A DNA stretch of 64,000 nt, from positions 186,001-250,000 of the forward strand of contig NZ_JAKMAJ010000003.1 of assembly GCF_022378355.1 (NCBI RefSeq). Reading direction: 5' to 3'. The translations under genes were made by a program, and so were the position numbers. The stretch is from Brenneria bubanii (GTDB lineage Bacteria; Pseudomonadota; Gammaproteobacteria; Enterobacterales; Enterobacteriaceae). Below, in pieces: positions 36,851 to 45,016 of the stretch; the stretch's first letter is position 1; each line of letters opens with the position of its first letter. Below the pieces are notes generated by a model that worked only from the letters and a program-made list of their open reading frames with translations, was not told the origin of the DNA and did not search any database.

Positions 36851-37669
36851 TTAATGCCCGCCGCGCAGACGCTCTGACCTGCGGCGCAATATTTCCATAA
36901 CAATCAAAAGGATTAGCGCCGCACCTACCATCATGGAGGCGGCTGCGGCAATCGTTGGGTCAAGGTTTTCCCGAATACCGGCGAACATCTGCAGTGGCAG
37001 CGTGCGCTGACGCGGACTAGCGAGAAACAGCGTGACGATCACCTCATCGAATGAGGTGGCGAAGGCGAACAAGGCGCCGGAAAAAACGCCCGGCGCAATC
37101 AGTGGAAACGTCACTTTTCGGAAGGCCAGTAATGGCGGCGCGCCGAGACTTGCCGCCGCTCGCGTCAGATTTTGATCATAATTTTTCAGCACCGCGGTGA
37201 CGGTAATAACGACGAAGGGGACGCCGAGCATGGCATGCGCCAGCACCAAACCGATATAACTGTTCAATAAAGACAGCTTGGCGAAAAAGAAAAACATGCC
37301 GACCGCCACAATGACCACCGGTGCAATCATCGGCGATATCAGTACCGCCATCACCAATGATTTCCCTCTAAATTCGCCGCGCACCAGGCCCACTGACGCC
37401 AGAACGCCCAACACGGTCGCCAACAGGGTTGCCAGCGGCGCTATCAGCAGGCTGTTGCCCAGCGCGCTCAGCCATTCGTTGGAATTGAAAAACTCATGGT
37501 ACCAGCGCAGTGAAAAACCGCTCAGCGGATAACTCAGGAAAGATCCGGCGTTGAATGAAAGCGGTACAATGACCAGCACCGGCACGATCAGAAACAGGAG
37601 CATGGCCGCGCCGTAAAAGTTAAAGAACGTATTCCACAAGCGAATAACTGTTTCACCCTGCTGTTTCAT
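36851..37669 (-). CDS. Polyamine-type ABC transporter permease (PotC/PotI-like)
   Basis: The 272-residue inner-membrane protein has six hydrophobic segments and the binding-protein-dependent permease signature RAAASLGAPPLLAFRKVTFPLIAPGVFSGALFAFATSFDEV near residue 175. FDEVIVTLFL is typical of the PotC/PotI branch. I chose the ATG at 37669, with AAGGGA upstream, over an earlier in-frame start at 37702. It follows the PotB/PotH-like gene by about 130 bp. Confidence 0.9.
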   Translation of the reverse strand: MKQQGETVIRLWNTFFNFYGAAMLLFLIVPVLVIVPLSFNAGSFLSYPLSGFSLRWYHEFFNSNEWLSALGNSLLIAPLATLLATVLGVLASVGLVRGEFRGKSLVMAVLISPMIAPVVIVAVGMFFFFAKLSLLNSYIGLVLAHAMLGVPFVVITVTAVLKNYDQNLTRAAASLGAPPLLAFRKVTFPLIAPGVFSGALFAFATSFDEVIVTLFLASPRQRTLPLQMFAGIRENLDPTIAAAASMMVGAALILLIVMEILRRRSERLRGGH

Positions 37670-37800
37670 ATTCGTTTTCCCTTTGTTTATACCTGTCGCC
37701 AATCAGACCGCAGCGGCGCTCTGCTTATGTTTGCCGCTGACTGAGCTCCGGCAGATATAGCAATCGCATGTAAAAATAGTGGGTGTGCAACGCGCTGGCG

Positions 37801-39072
37801 TTAACGTGCCGCCACTTCGGCATTGGTTTTCGTCACCCGGATATAAACCACATACAGCAGCGTCACGATAATCAGCAACTGTGTTCCCAGTGCCGCGGCC
37901 ATACCCCAGTTCATGGTGGTATTGGTAAAGAAGGCGACGAAGTAGCTCAGCATTTGATCGCTTGGTCCGCCCAGCAGCGCCGGCGTGATGTAGTAGCCAA
38001 TCGCCATCATAAACACCAATAGCGCGCCAGCCGTGACGCCGGCATAGGTTTGCGGGACATAGACGCGCCAGAACGCGATGAAGGGATGCGCCCCCAGTGA
38101 GACGGCCGCTCTGACGTAGTTCGGCGAGATGCCCTTCATCACCGCATACAGCGGCAGGATAAAAAACGGCAACAAGATATGCGTCATCGAGATATAAACC
38201 CCGATGCGGTTAAAAACCAGTTCCAACGGTTGTCCAATGATGCCGAGATTAATCAACGATCGGTTAATTAGTCCGCCGGACTGCAACAGCACAATCCAAC
38301 TGGCGGTACGCACGATCAGCGATGTCCAGAACGGCAGCAGCACCAAAATCAGCAACAGATTGGCCCGGTTGGACGGCTGCTTTGCCAGCCAGTAGGACAA
38401 CGGATATCCCAGGCCGACGCACAGGAGCGTGACGACGCCGGCCATGAGCAACGTGCGCAATAATACATCGACATACAGCGACTGGTCGGGGGACTGCGGT
38501 ACGATTTCCTGGGTTTTAGCATCGACCTTGTGGTCAAAAACCGCGAGCAGGTAATAACTGGTAAACGGCCGCGATGCGCGATCCAGCGTCTGCCAGGTGG
38601 AGCGTTCTCCCCACAGCGGCTGATCGCCGATCAGTTTGCTTCGCATATCCGTACTGCCCTCGGCCGGCAGGTTACGCAGCGTACGGGTTATCAGCGTACG
38701 GTATTCCGCGCCTTCGTAACCGAGTCGTTTGGTAATCGCCGAGAGCTTACCGCCGCTACGCGCGGCGCGTAAATCGGTAATCACCGCCTGAAATACCGCT
38801 TCATCCGGCACGTCTTTACCGGACCATAGCCGCATCGCGGCTATGGTGGCTGGCATATTCTCCCTCAGTTCCGGATTGGAGACGCTTTTTCCCAGAATCG
38901 AGGTGATTGGGAAGAGAAAACTCACCACAATAAACAGAAACAAAGGCGCTATCAGCAGCAGGGAGCGTTTTTTATACACTGACTGAGCTTGACGTAGCTG
39001 CTGTTTCAGATTGGCGTTCCCTTCTTTTTCGCCGGACGGCGGCATGGCCGCCATCGTTTCGCTCTGGGTCAT
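37801..39072 (-). CDS. Polyamine-type ABC transporter permease (PotB/PotH-like)
   Basis: The 423-residue permease is longer than PotB/PotH (about 280-320) because a periplasmic insertion of about 140 residues (SNPELRENMPATIAAM to SLYVDVLLRT) follows the first transmembrane helix. The conserved core LPFWTSLIVRTASWIVLLQ and the EAA loop RAAVSLGAHPFIAFWRVYVPQTYAGV are clear. I prefer the ATG at 39072, which has GGAG eight bases upstream. With the PotI-like protein it forms the channel. Confidence 0.9.
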   Translation of the reverse strand: MTQSETMAAMPPSGEKEGNANLKQQLRQAQSVYKKRSLLLIAPLFLFIVVSFLFPITSILGKSVSNPELRENMPATIAAMRLWSGKDVPDEAVFQAVITDLRAARSGGKLSAITKRLGYEGAEYRTLITRTLRNLPAEGSTDMRSKLIGDQPLWGERSTWQTLDRASRPFTSYYLLAVFDHKVDAKTQEIVPQSPDQSLYVDVLLRTLLMAGVVTLLCVGLGYPLSYWLAKQPSNRANLLLILVLLPFWTSLIVRTASWIVLLQSGGLINRSLINLGIIGQPLELVFNRIGVYISMTHILLPFFILPLYAVMKGISPNYVRAAVSLGAHPFIAFWRVYVPQTYAGVTAGALLVFMMAIGYYITPALLGGPSDQMLSYFVAFFTNTTMNWGMAAALGTQLLIIVTLLYVVYIRVTKTNAEVAAR

Positions 39073-39118
39073 AGGCATTTCTCCATTTATGCTGATTGCC
39101 GATATCGCTATTTCTTAA

Positions 39119-40147
39119 TTACTGTGCAGCCCATGAGTTAAAGCGCTGTTCCAGTTCTTCACCGTGGTCGATCCAGAACTCGGTATCCACCTGCAGCGCC
39201 TGAGCCAGGTTCTCCGGCGCCGTTGGCAGGTTGCTGACGATTTCAGGCGCAATCAGACTCGTTGTTTTGATGTTGGTTGGGCCATAGGGGATATTTTCAG
39301 CAAAGATTTTCTGATTTTCAGGCTGGTTGGCGAAAGTGATAAATGATTCAGCCAGTGCTTTGTTTTTGGTGCCCTTCACAATCGCCCAGCTATCCAGATC
39401 GTAAATACTGTCGGCCCAGACGATACGGAAGTCATGCCCTTCTTTTTGCGCGGCGGCGACGCGACCATTGTAGGCCGAGGTCATCACCACATCACCGGAG
39501 ACCAGCCATTGCAGAGGCTGCGCACCGGACTCCCACCACTGGATATTGGATTTGATCTGATCCAGTTTTTTGAATGCGCGGTCAACGCCGGCCGGCGTTG
39601 CCAATACTTTATAAAGATCTTCACGTTTCACGCCATCGGCCAGCAGCGCAATTTCCAGCGTGAATTTAGCACTTTTACGCAGCGCGCGTTTCCCGGGGTA
39701 GTTTTTTACATCCCAGAAATCCGCCCAGCTCTTCGGCGCCTGTTGCAGTTTTTGGGCGTTGTAGGTTAATACGGTTGACCAAAGGAAAATGCCGGCGCCG
39801 CATTCAGATACCGAACCTTTTACAAACTGCGACTCATCGCCCAGTTTCTTCCAGTCCAGCGGTTCGAACAGGCCTTCGTTGCAGCCACGCAGCAATTCCG
39901 GGCCTTCCACTTCAACGACGTCCCAGCCAATCTGACCGGTTTCCACCATGGCGCGGATACGCGCCATCTCGCCGTTGTATTCTCCGGCTTGAACCGTGCC
40001 TTTGCCCGCCGCGGCAAACGGTTTATAAAATGCTTTGTCCTGCGCATCCTTATTGGTGCCGCCGAAGGAGATCACGGTGATGGATTCCGCCTGCGCCTGA
40101 CAGGCCATTGTGACGAGAAACGCTGATACGGCAATTTTCTTCAACAT
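39119..40147 (-). CDS. Polyamine-type ABC transporter substrate-binding protein (PotD/PotF-like)
   Basis: The 342-residue periplasmic protein has a signal peptide (MLKKIAVSAFLVTMACQAQA) and the polyamine-binding-protein pattern: VISFGGTNKDAQDKAFYKPF, VVEVEGPELLRGCNEGLFEPLDW, WADFWDVKNYPGKRALRK and IVWADSIYDLDSWAIVKGTKN. It is the first gene of the transcript PotD-like, PotH-like, PotI-like, kinase. AGGAG precedes the start. The ligand may be putrescine, spermidine or a related amine; the adjacent GABA genes favour putrescine. Confidence 0.9.
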   Translation of the reverse strand: MLKKIAVSAFLVTMACQAQAESITVISFGGTNKDAQDKAFYKPFAAAGKGTVQAGEYNGEMARIRAMVETGQIGWDVVEVEGPELLRGCNEGLFEPLDWKKLGDESQFVKGSVSECGAGIFLWSTVLTYNAQKLQQAPKSWADFWDVKNYPGKRALRKSAKFTLEIALLADGVKREDLYKVLATPAGVDRAFKKLDQIKSNIQWWESGAQPLQWLVSGDVVMTSAYNGRVAAAQKEGHDFRIVWADSIYDLDSWAIVKGTKNKALAESFITFANQPENQKIFAENIPYGPTNIKTTSLIAPEIVSNLPTAPENLAQALQVDTEFWIDHGEELEQRFNSWAAQ

Positions 40148-40225
40148 AGTTTGGCTCCTGAAGTGTGTTAGTCAACGTAAAGCAGGAAGTCAAGCATCAA
40201 GTCCTTGATGCGTCATGCATTATTA

Positions 40226-40241
40226 AGCATAAACCGTGCCA
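40226..40241 (-). promoter_or_regulatory. Candidate sigma-54 promoter of the polyamine transporter operon
   Basis: On the minus strand TGGCACGGTTTATGCT has a perfect -24 element (TGGCACG) and GC in register for -12. The predicted start is near 40215, about 70 bp before the PotD-like gene. Confidence 0.7.
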
Positions 40242-40353
40242 CTTTGGTGATTTGTGAATATACGGCGCAGCGGCCGGCGAGGACGCCTGAACAACCCACA
40301 GTGATGAATGAGCTGCCGTTTGCACTCGTTTCCTTGGTCAGGCATTTTCTTCT

Positions 40354-40392
40354 AATGGTGCGTCATGATAAAAACCGCACCATTCAGGTGCG
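40354..40392. promoter_or_regulatory. NtrC-binding site upstream of the polyamine transporter operon
   Basis: CGCACC-ATTCA-GGTGCG (40376-40392) contains the exact NtrC core GCACC-N5-GGTGC. An additional inverted copy, AATGGTGCG (40354-40362) against CGCACCATT (40376-40384), extends the element to one side. It lies about 170 bp upstream of the predicted sigma-54 start. Confidence 0.7.
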
Positions 40393-40462
40393 TGAGGGGT
40401 TTGCCAGACAAATACAAAAAAATGCACAATGCATTCGTATCCCCCTCTCGCCTTCACTCGAA

Positions 40463-41917
40463 CTAGCTGGAAAGATCGACGCAGAGGTACTTCATTTCCA
40501 GATAATCCTCGATACCGAAACGCGATCCTTCGCGTCCCAGCCCCGACTGTTTCACACCGCCGAAGGGCGCGACTTCATTAGAGATAAGTCCGGTGTTGAT
40601 ACCAACCATGCCGTAATCCAGCGCTTCGGGCACGGTCCATTGGCGCACGGCATTCCGCGTATAGACATAGGCAGCCAGTCCAAACTCCGTATCATTAGCC
40701 ATGGCGACCGCATCGGCTTCATTTTCAAACTGAAACAGCGGCGCTACCGGACCAAAGGTTTCTTCGCGGGCAAAACGCATATCGCGCGTCACATCGCCGA
40801 TGATGGTCGGGGTAAAAAAGGTGCCGCCCAGTTCATGCGGTTTACCGCCGAGAAGTAATGTAGCCCCTTTCGACAGCGCATCGGAAATATGCTGCTGGAC
40901 TTTGCCGATGGCATCGGCATCAATCAGCGGACCTTGCGTAACGCCGGGCTGAGTACCGTCACCCACCTTGAGTTTTTTGACTTCTGCAACCAGCTTTTCA
41001 ACCAGCGTCGGATAGATGCCCTTTTGTACATAAATCCGGTTGGCGCAAACGCAGGTTTGCCCGCTATTACGGAATTTTGAAGCCAGAATGCCTTTCACCG
41101 CCAGATCCGGGTCGGCATCGTCAAAGACGATAAAGGGCGCGTTGCCGCCCAGTTCCAGCGACAGCTTTTTCACCGTCGGCGCGCTTTGCGCCATCAGAAT
41201 CCGGCCGACTTCGGTTGAGCCGGTAAAGCTCAGCTTCCGCACGACCGGGCTATCGCACAGCGTTTTGCCCACCGACTGGGCATCTCCGGTGATGACCTGA
41301 AGCACGCCGCGCGGGATCCCCGCCTGCTGAGCCAATTCGCCCAACGCCAGCGCGGTAAACGGCGTTTGCTCCGCCGGTTTGACAATCATGGCGCAGCCGG
41401 CAGCCAGCGCGGGCGCCACTTTACGGGTGATCATCGCCGCTGGGAAATTCCAAGGGGTGATGGCCGCGCACACGCCGATTGGCTGTTTTATCACCAGCAA
41501 ACGCTGCTGCCCTTGCGGGGATTGCAATACGCTGCCTTCAACGCGTTTAGCTTCTTCGGCAAACCAGTCGATAAACGACGTGGCGTAGCCGATTTCACCT
41601 CGCGCCTCCGCCAGCGGTTTGCCTTGTTCCGCGGTTAACAACGCCGCCAGATCTTCCTGATTTTCCATAATCAGGCGCGACCATGCCTGCAGTACGGCCG
41701 CCCGCTCTTTACCGGTACGCTTGCGCCATTCGGCCTGCGCCCGCTCCGCGGCGGCAATCGCTTGTTCAGTTTGTGACGACGTCACTAATGGAATGGTTCC
41801 CAACACCTCCCCGCTGGCCGGATTGACCACCTCAAGATGCTCGCCGCTCTGGCTGTCGCGCCATTCACCGTCAATTAAACAGTGCTGGCGAAATAATGCT
41901 TTTTGATTCAGTTGCAT
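40463..41917 (-). CDS. gabD: Succinate-semialdehyde dehydrogenase
   Basis: The 484-residue aldehyde dehydrogenase oxidises succinate semialdehyde to succinate, the second step of GABA breakdown. The catalytic glutamate is in LELGGNAPFIVFDDAD near residue 255, and the catalytic cysteine is in FRNSGQTCVCANRIYV near 288. The sequences ITPWNFPAAMITRK and GKPLAEARGEI are typical of GabD. The length equals the E. coli enzyme. It begins 10 bp after gabT with GAGGAA upstream, so gabTD is one transcript. A related aldehyde dehydrogenase activity, for example glutarate semialdehyde, cannot be excluded. Confidence 0.93.
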   Translation of the reverse strand: MQLNQKALFRQHCLIDGEWRDSQSGEHLEVVNPASGEVLGTIPLVTSSQTEQAIAAAERAQAEWRKRTGKERAAVLQAWSRLIMENQEDLAALLTAEQGKPLAEARGEIGYATSFIDWFAEEAKRVEGSVLQSPQGQQRLLVIKQPIGVCAAITPWNFPAAMITRKVAPALAAGCAMIVKPAEQTPFTALALGELAQQAGIPRGVLQVITGDAQSVGKTLCDSPVVRKLSFTGSTEVGRILMAQSAPTVKKLSLELGGNAPFIVFDDADPDLAVKGILASKFRNSGQTCVCANRIYVQKGIYPTLVEKLVAEVKKLKVGDGTQPGVTQGPLIDADAIGKVQQHISDALSKGATLLLGGKPHELGGTFFTPTIIGDVTRDMRFAREETFGPVAPLFQFENEADAVAMANDTEFGLAAYVYTRNAVRQWTVPEALDYGMVGINTGLISNEVAPFGGVKQSGLGREGSRFGIEDYLEMKYLCVDLSS

Positions 41918-41927
41918 GGCCTTCCTC

Positions 41928-43193
41928 TTACTTGGTAAGCACGCGAGTCAGAATGGTCATCGCTTTGCTAAACTGGTCGTCTGGAATGGTCAGCGGATGC
42001 AGAAAACGAATGACGTTGCCGTGCACGCCACAGGTCAGCAGCAGCAGCCCCTGATCCAGCGCTTCTTTCTGAAACTTACGCGTAATGTCAGCAGACGGTT
42101 TGCCGGTCTGAGGATCGTTGAATTCCGCCGCCACCATTGAACCCTGCGCGCGAATCGCCACCAAAGCCGGACACTGCTGTTTTGCCTTTTCCAGGGTCTC
42201 CACCAGTGCCGCGCCCAGACGTTGCGAACGCTGACACAGCTTTTCTTCTTCAATCACTTTGAGAACCGCCAGTGCCGAGGCGACCGCCAGCGGGTTACCG
42301 GCATAGGTTCCCCCTAATCCGCCGGGACCGGGCGCATCCATCACGTCGGCACGGCCCACCACGCCGGAAATGGGGAAGCCGCCGCCCAGGCTCTTCGCCA
42401 TGGTGATCAGGTCAGCCTGCTCAGCGTAATATTCCATGGCAAACAGCTTACCGGTACGGGCGAAACCTGTCTGTACCTCATCGGCAATAAGTAAAATACC
42501 GTGTTTATCACACAATTCGCGCAATGCGCTGATAAACTCCGGCGGCGCAACGTTGAATCCCCCTTCGCCCTGAACCGGCTCCAATAGGATCGCGGCCACC
42601 TGATCGGCGGCGATATCGGTATGGAACAGGCGGTCGATACTTTCCAGCGACTGTTCTACCGTGATGCCGGTCAGCGCATTCGGATACAACGCATGAAAGA
42701 TAGAGCCAGGGAACGGACCAAAACCGGTAGAGTAAGGCGCGACCTTTCCGGTTAAGGTCATCGTCAGCAGCGTACGGCCATGGAACGCCGCGCCAAATGC
42801 GATAACGCCGGGACGCTTGGTATAGGCCCGCGCAATTTTTACGGCATTTTCCACCGCTTCCGCACCGGTGGTGAAAAAAGTGGTTTTCGCCGCTCCCTTG
42901 ATAGGGGCCAGCGCATTGATACGCTCCGCCAGTTCGACATAGCTGCCGTAAGGCACAATCTGATAGGCGGTATGGGTAAAACATTCCAGTTGTTCACGCA
43001 CCGCGGCCAAAATTTTCGGGTGGCGATGACCGGTATTCAGCACCGCGATCCCTGCAGCGAAGTCGATAAACTCACGCCCCTCGATATCCCATAACGTGGC
43101 GTTTTCCGCGCGGGCGGCATAAAAATCACACATCACACCGACACCACGTGGCGTGGCCGCCAAACGACGTTGATTTAGTTCGCTATTATTCAT
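41928..43193 (-). CDS. gabT: 4-aminobutyrate aminotransferase
   Basis: The 421-residue class-III aminotransferase transfers the amino group of GABA to 2-oxoglutarate. The PLP aspartate is in LIADEVQTGFARTG near residue 240, and the Schiff-base lysine is in MAKSLGGGFPISGVVG near 269. TTGAEAVENAVKIARAYT and AFHGRTLLTMTLTGK are family motifs. I chose the ATG at 43193, with GGAG six bases upstream. It is divergent from a MocR regulator, the usual arrangement for gabT control. Confidence 0.94.
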   Translation of the reverse strand: MNNSELNQRRLAATPRGVGVMCDFYAARAENATLWDIEGREFIDFAAGIAVLNTGHRHPKILAAVREQLECFTHTAYQIVPYGSYVELAERINALAPIKGAAKTTFFTTGAEAVENAVKIARAYTKRPGVIAFGAAFHGRTLLTMTLTGKVAPYSTGFGPFPGSIFHALYPNALTGITVEQSLESIDRLFHTDIAADQVAAILLEPVQGEGGFNVAPPEFISALRELCDKHGILLIADEVQTGFARTGKLFAMEYYAEQADLITMAKSLGGGFPISGVVGRADVMDAPGPGGLGGTYAGNPLAVASALAVLKVIEEEKLCQRSQRLGAALVETLEKAKQQCPALVAIRAQGSMVAAEFNDPQTGKPSADITRKFQKEALDQGLLLLTCGVHGNVIRFLHPLTIPDDQFSKAMTILTRVLTK

Positions 43194-43297
43194 TTTCTGC
43201 TCCGATTTAAAGAACACATCCAACGCATTAATAACATGCTGTGGGACGTGATGCGGTTGGTCTATTCACTTCTTTATGTTGCTATTTATGCGCCAGA

Positions 43298-43318
43298 TGG
43301 CTCTATAATCCAGAGCCA
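43298..43318 (+). promoter_or_regulatory. Inverted repeat overlapping a -10 box, MocR/gabT control
   Basis: TGGCTCT (43298-43304) pairs perfectly with AGAGCCA (43312-43318). The sequence across the left arm and spacer contains TATAAT (43304-43309), a perfect -10 box reading toward the MocR gene. A repressor bound here would block that promoter. Confidence 0.6.
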
Positions 43319-43344
43319 GTTTTTAATATTTGAGGGATCCAATT

Positions 43345-44829
43345 TTGCGCTCGCTCTTGACCGATTTATTGCTCCAGCGTTTGAGTAACCAGCAGGAAGG
43401 CACGTTGAATAAACGCCTTTATGACAGTATCCGGCTGGCCATCCTCGATGGCGCCATCGCGGCCGGCAGCCGGTTGCCTTCGTCTCGTGATTTGGCGCAT
43501 GAGCTGTCGCTGTCCCGCAACACGGTGCTGGCGGCCTATGAACAGCTGATGGCCGAGGGCTATATCGAAGCCCGGACCGGAAGCGGCACATTCGTCACCG
43601 AGCAGCTCCCCGACGGCAACATGGCGCCGGTACGCAATGAGCATGAAATTTTTTCCCGCCAGCCCATGCAGGAGCTGTCGCGCCGTGGAATGCACCTGCT
43701 GGGGTACGCCGGCGCGTCGGCCCGGCAATGGGGGGCATTTATGCCCGGAATTCCCGACATATCCAGTTTTCCTCACGATCTGTGGCGCAGGATACAAACC
43801 CGGCTTGCCCGCCGCGCGCTTCCCGAGCAACTGTCCTATTCTCCTGTCGGAGGCCGCCCTGAGCTGCAATTGGCTCTGGTGGATTATCTGCGCGTCGCCC
43901 GCTCCGTCGAATGTGCCCCGGAGCAGATTTTGATTACCGAAGGTACGCATCAGGCGATGGACCTGCTGGCTAAGATGCTGTGTAACCCCGGCGATCTGGC
44001 CTGGATTGAAGACCCTTGCTACTGGGGCACGCGGAATCTATTGACGATTAACGGGCTTCGGGTCGCGCCAGTCGAAGTGGATGATCAGGGCATGGCGCCG
44101 CCGGATACCGTTTCCCCTCAATCAATACCGCGGCTGATCTGCGTGACGCCCTCGCATCAATATCCGCTCGGCGCCGTGATGAGTCTGGCGCGGCGTCAGC
44201 GATTGCTGGCCTTGGCGCAGGAGCATGGCTGTTGGGTGGTGGAGGATGACTACGACAGCGAGTTTCGTTTCTCCGGCAACCCCATCCCCGCGCTGCAAGG
44301 GCTGCAAACGCCATCGCCGGTGATTTACATTGGCACCTTCAGCAAGACGCTTTATCCGGGGCTGCGCGTCAGCTACATGGTGCTGCCGCCGCAATTGGCG
44401 CGTGAGCTGAAGGTCGCCCATTCCGAACTGTACCGCGGCGGCCACTGGTTGACGCAGGCGACGCTCGGTCAGTTTATCCGCGAAGGACATTATGCCGCCC
44501 ACATACGCCGTATGCGCTTGCTTTATGCGAAACGGCGGGCCATGTTGACCGAGCTGATAGAACAGCATTTAGGCACGGATTACGTCGGCGACAACAGCAA
44601 TGCGGGGTTGCATATGCTGCTTAGACTGCCCGCCAACCTTGATGACGTACTGCTTAGCGCGCATATCCTGCGCCGCGGCGTGATGGTAAAGCCGCTTTCC
44701 AGCTACTATCTGCGTCAGACCAGGGATCGTGGATTACTGTTGGGATACGCCGGTGTGGAAGAGAGTAAAATGGCGCAGTCGTTTGCGGTCATTGTCGAGT
44801 GCATTCGCGCACAAATATCCACAAAATAG
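43345..44829 (+). CDS. MocR-type regulator (GntR helix-turn-helix fused to aminotransferase fold)
   Basis: The 494-residue protein has a winged helix (LPSSRDLAHELSLSRNTVLAAYEQLMAEGYIEARTGSGTFV) joined to a class-I aminotransferase-like domain that binds PLP. The PLP lysine is in YIGTFSKTLYPGLRVSYM, and VEDDYDSEFRF holds the PLP aspartate. Such proteins (GabR, PdxR) sense PLP and GABA or related amines. I chose the TTG at 43345, with GAGGGA at 43332-43337. Its position, divergent from gabT, makes GabR-like control of gabTD likely. Confidence 0.9.
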   Translation: MRSLLTDLLLQRLSNQQEGTLNKRLYDSIRLAILDGAIAAGSRLPSSRDLAHELSLSRNTVLAAYEQLMAEGYIEARTGSGTFVTEQLPDGNMAPVRNEHEIFSRQPMQELSRRGMHLLGYAGASARQWGAFMPGIPDISSFPHDLWRRIQTRLARRALPEQLSYSPVGGRPELQLALVDYLRVARSVECAPEQILITEGTHQAMDLLAKMLCNPGDLAWIEDPCYWGTRNLLTINGLRVAPVEVDDQGMAPPDTVSPQSIPRLICVTPSHQYPLGAVMSLARRQRLLALAQEHGCWVVEDDYDSEFRFSGNPIPALQGLQTPSPVIYIGTFSKTLYPGLRVSYMVLPPQLARELKVAHSELYRGGHWLTQATLGQFIREGHYAAHIRRMRLLYAKRRAMLTELIEQHLGTDYVGDNSNAGLHMLLRLPANLDDVLLSAHILRRGVMVKPLSSYYLRQTRDRGLLLGYAGVEESKMAQSFAVIVECIRAQISTK

Positions 44830-44851
44830 GTTTTTATCGACATCATCTCAC

Positions 44852-44868
44852 TGCACCAAACAAGTGCC
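44852..44868. promoter_or_regulatory. NtrC-like site upstream of the transporter ATPase gene
   Basis: TGCACC-AAACA-AGTGCC matches the core GCACC-N5-GGTGC in 9 of 10 positions. Its centre is about 130 bp upstream of the start predicted from the sigma-54 promoter at 44964-44979. Confidence 0.6.
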
Positions 44869-44963
44869 TGTAAATTGATTAAACTCACCAAAATAATGCA
44901 ATGCGCCTGCGTGTTTTCGCCCTAATGGTTTTAACTCATTCTCTGAGTTCGATTTAATCAAAT

Positions 44964-44979
44964 AGGCACGATTTATGCA
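44964..44979 (+). promoter_or_regulatory. Candidate sigma-54 promoter of the transporter ATPase gene
   Basis: AGGCACGATTTATGCA has GG and GC in the correct register. It matches the PotD-operon promoter closely (GGCACGRTTTATGC in both). The predicted start is near 44990. Confidence 0.65.
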
Positions 44980-45016
44980 TATAGTCAGGTTAAGACACGT
45001 TACCGCGAGAAATGGA

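Larger units (their letters stand above)
40148..40462. other. Intergenic region with nitrogen-control sites
   Basis: No gene is supported. The gap separates gabD from the transporter transcript and contains a sigma-54-type promoter and an NtrC site (listed separately). Confidence 0.6.

Noticed and set aside
40205-40858. 217-codon plus-strand frame across the gabD end
   Set aside because: Mostly antisense to gabD and it crosses the NtrC site; no domain is recognisable.
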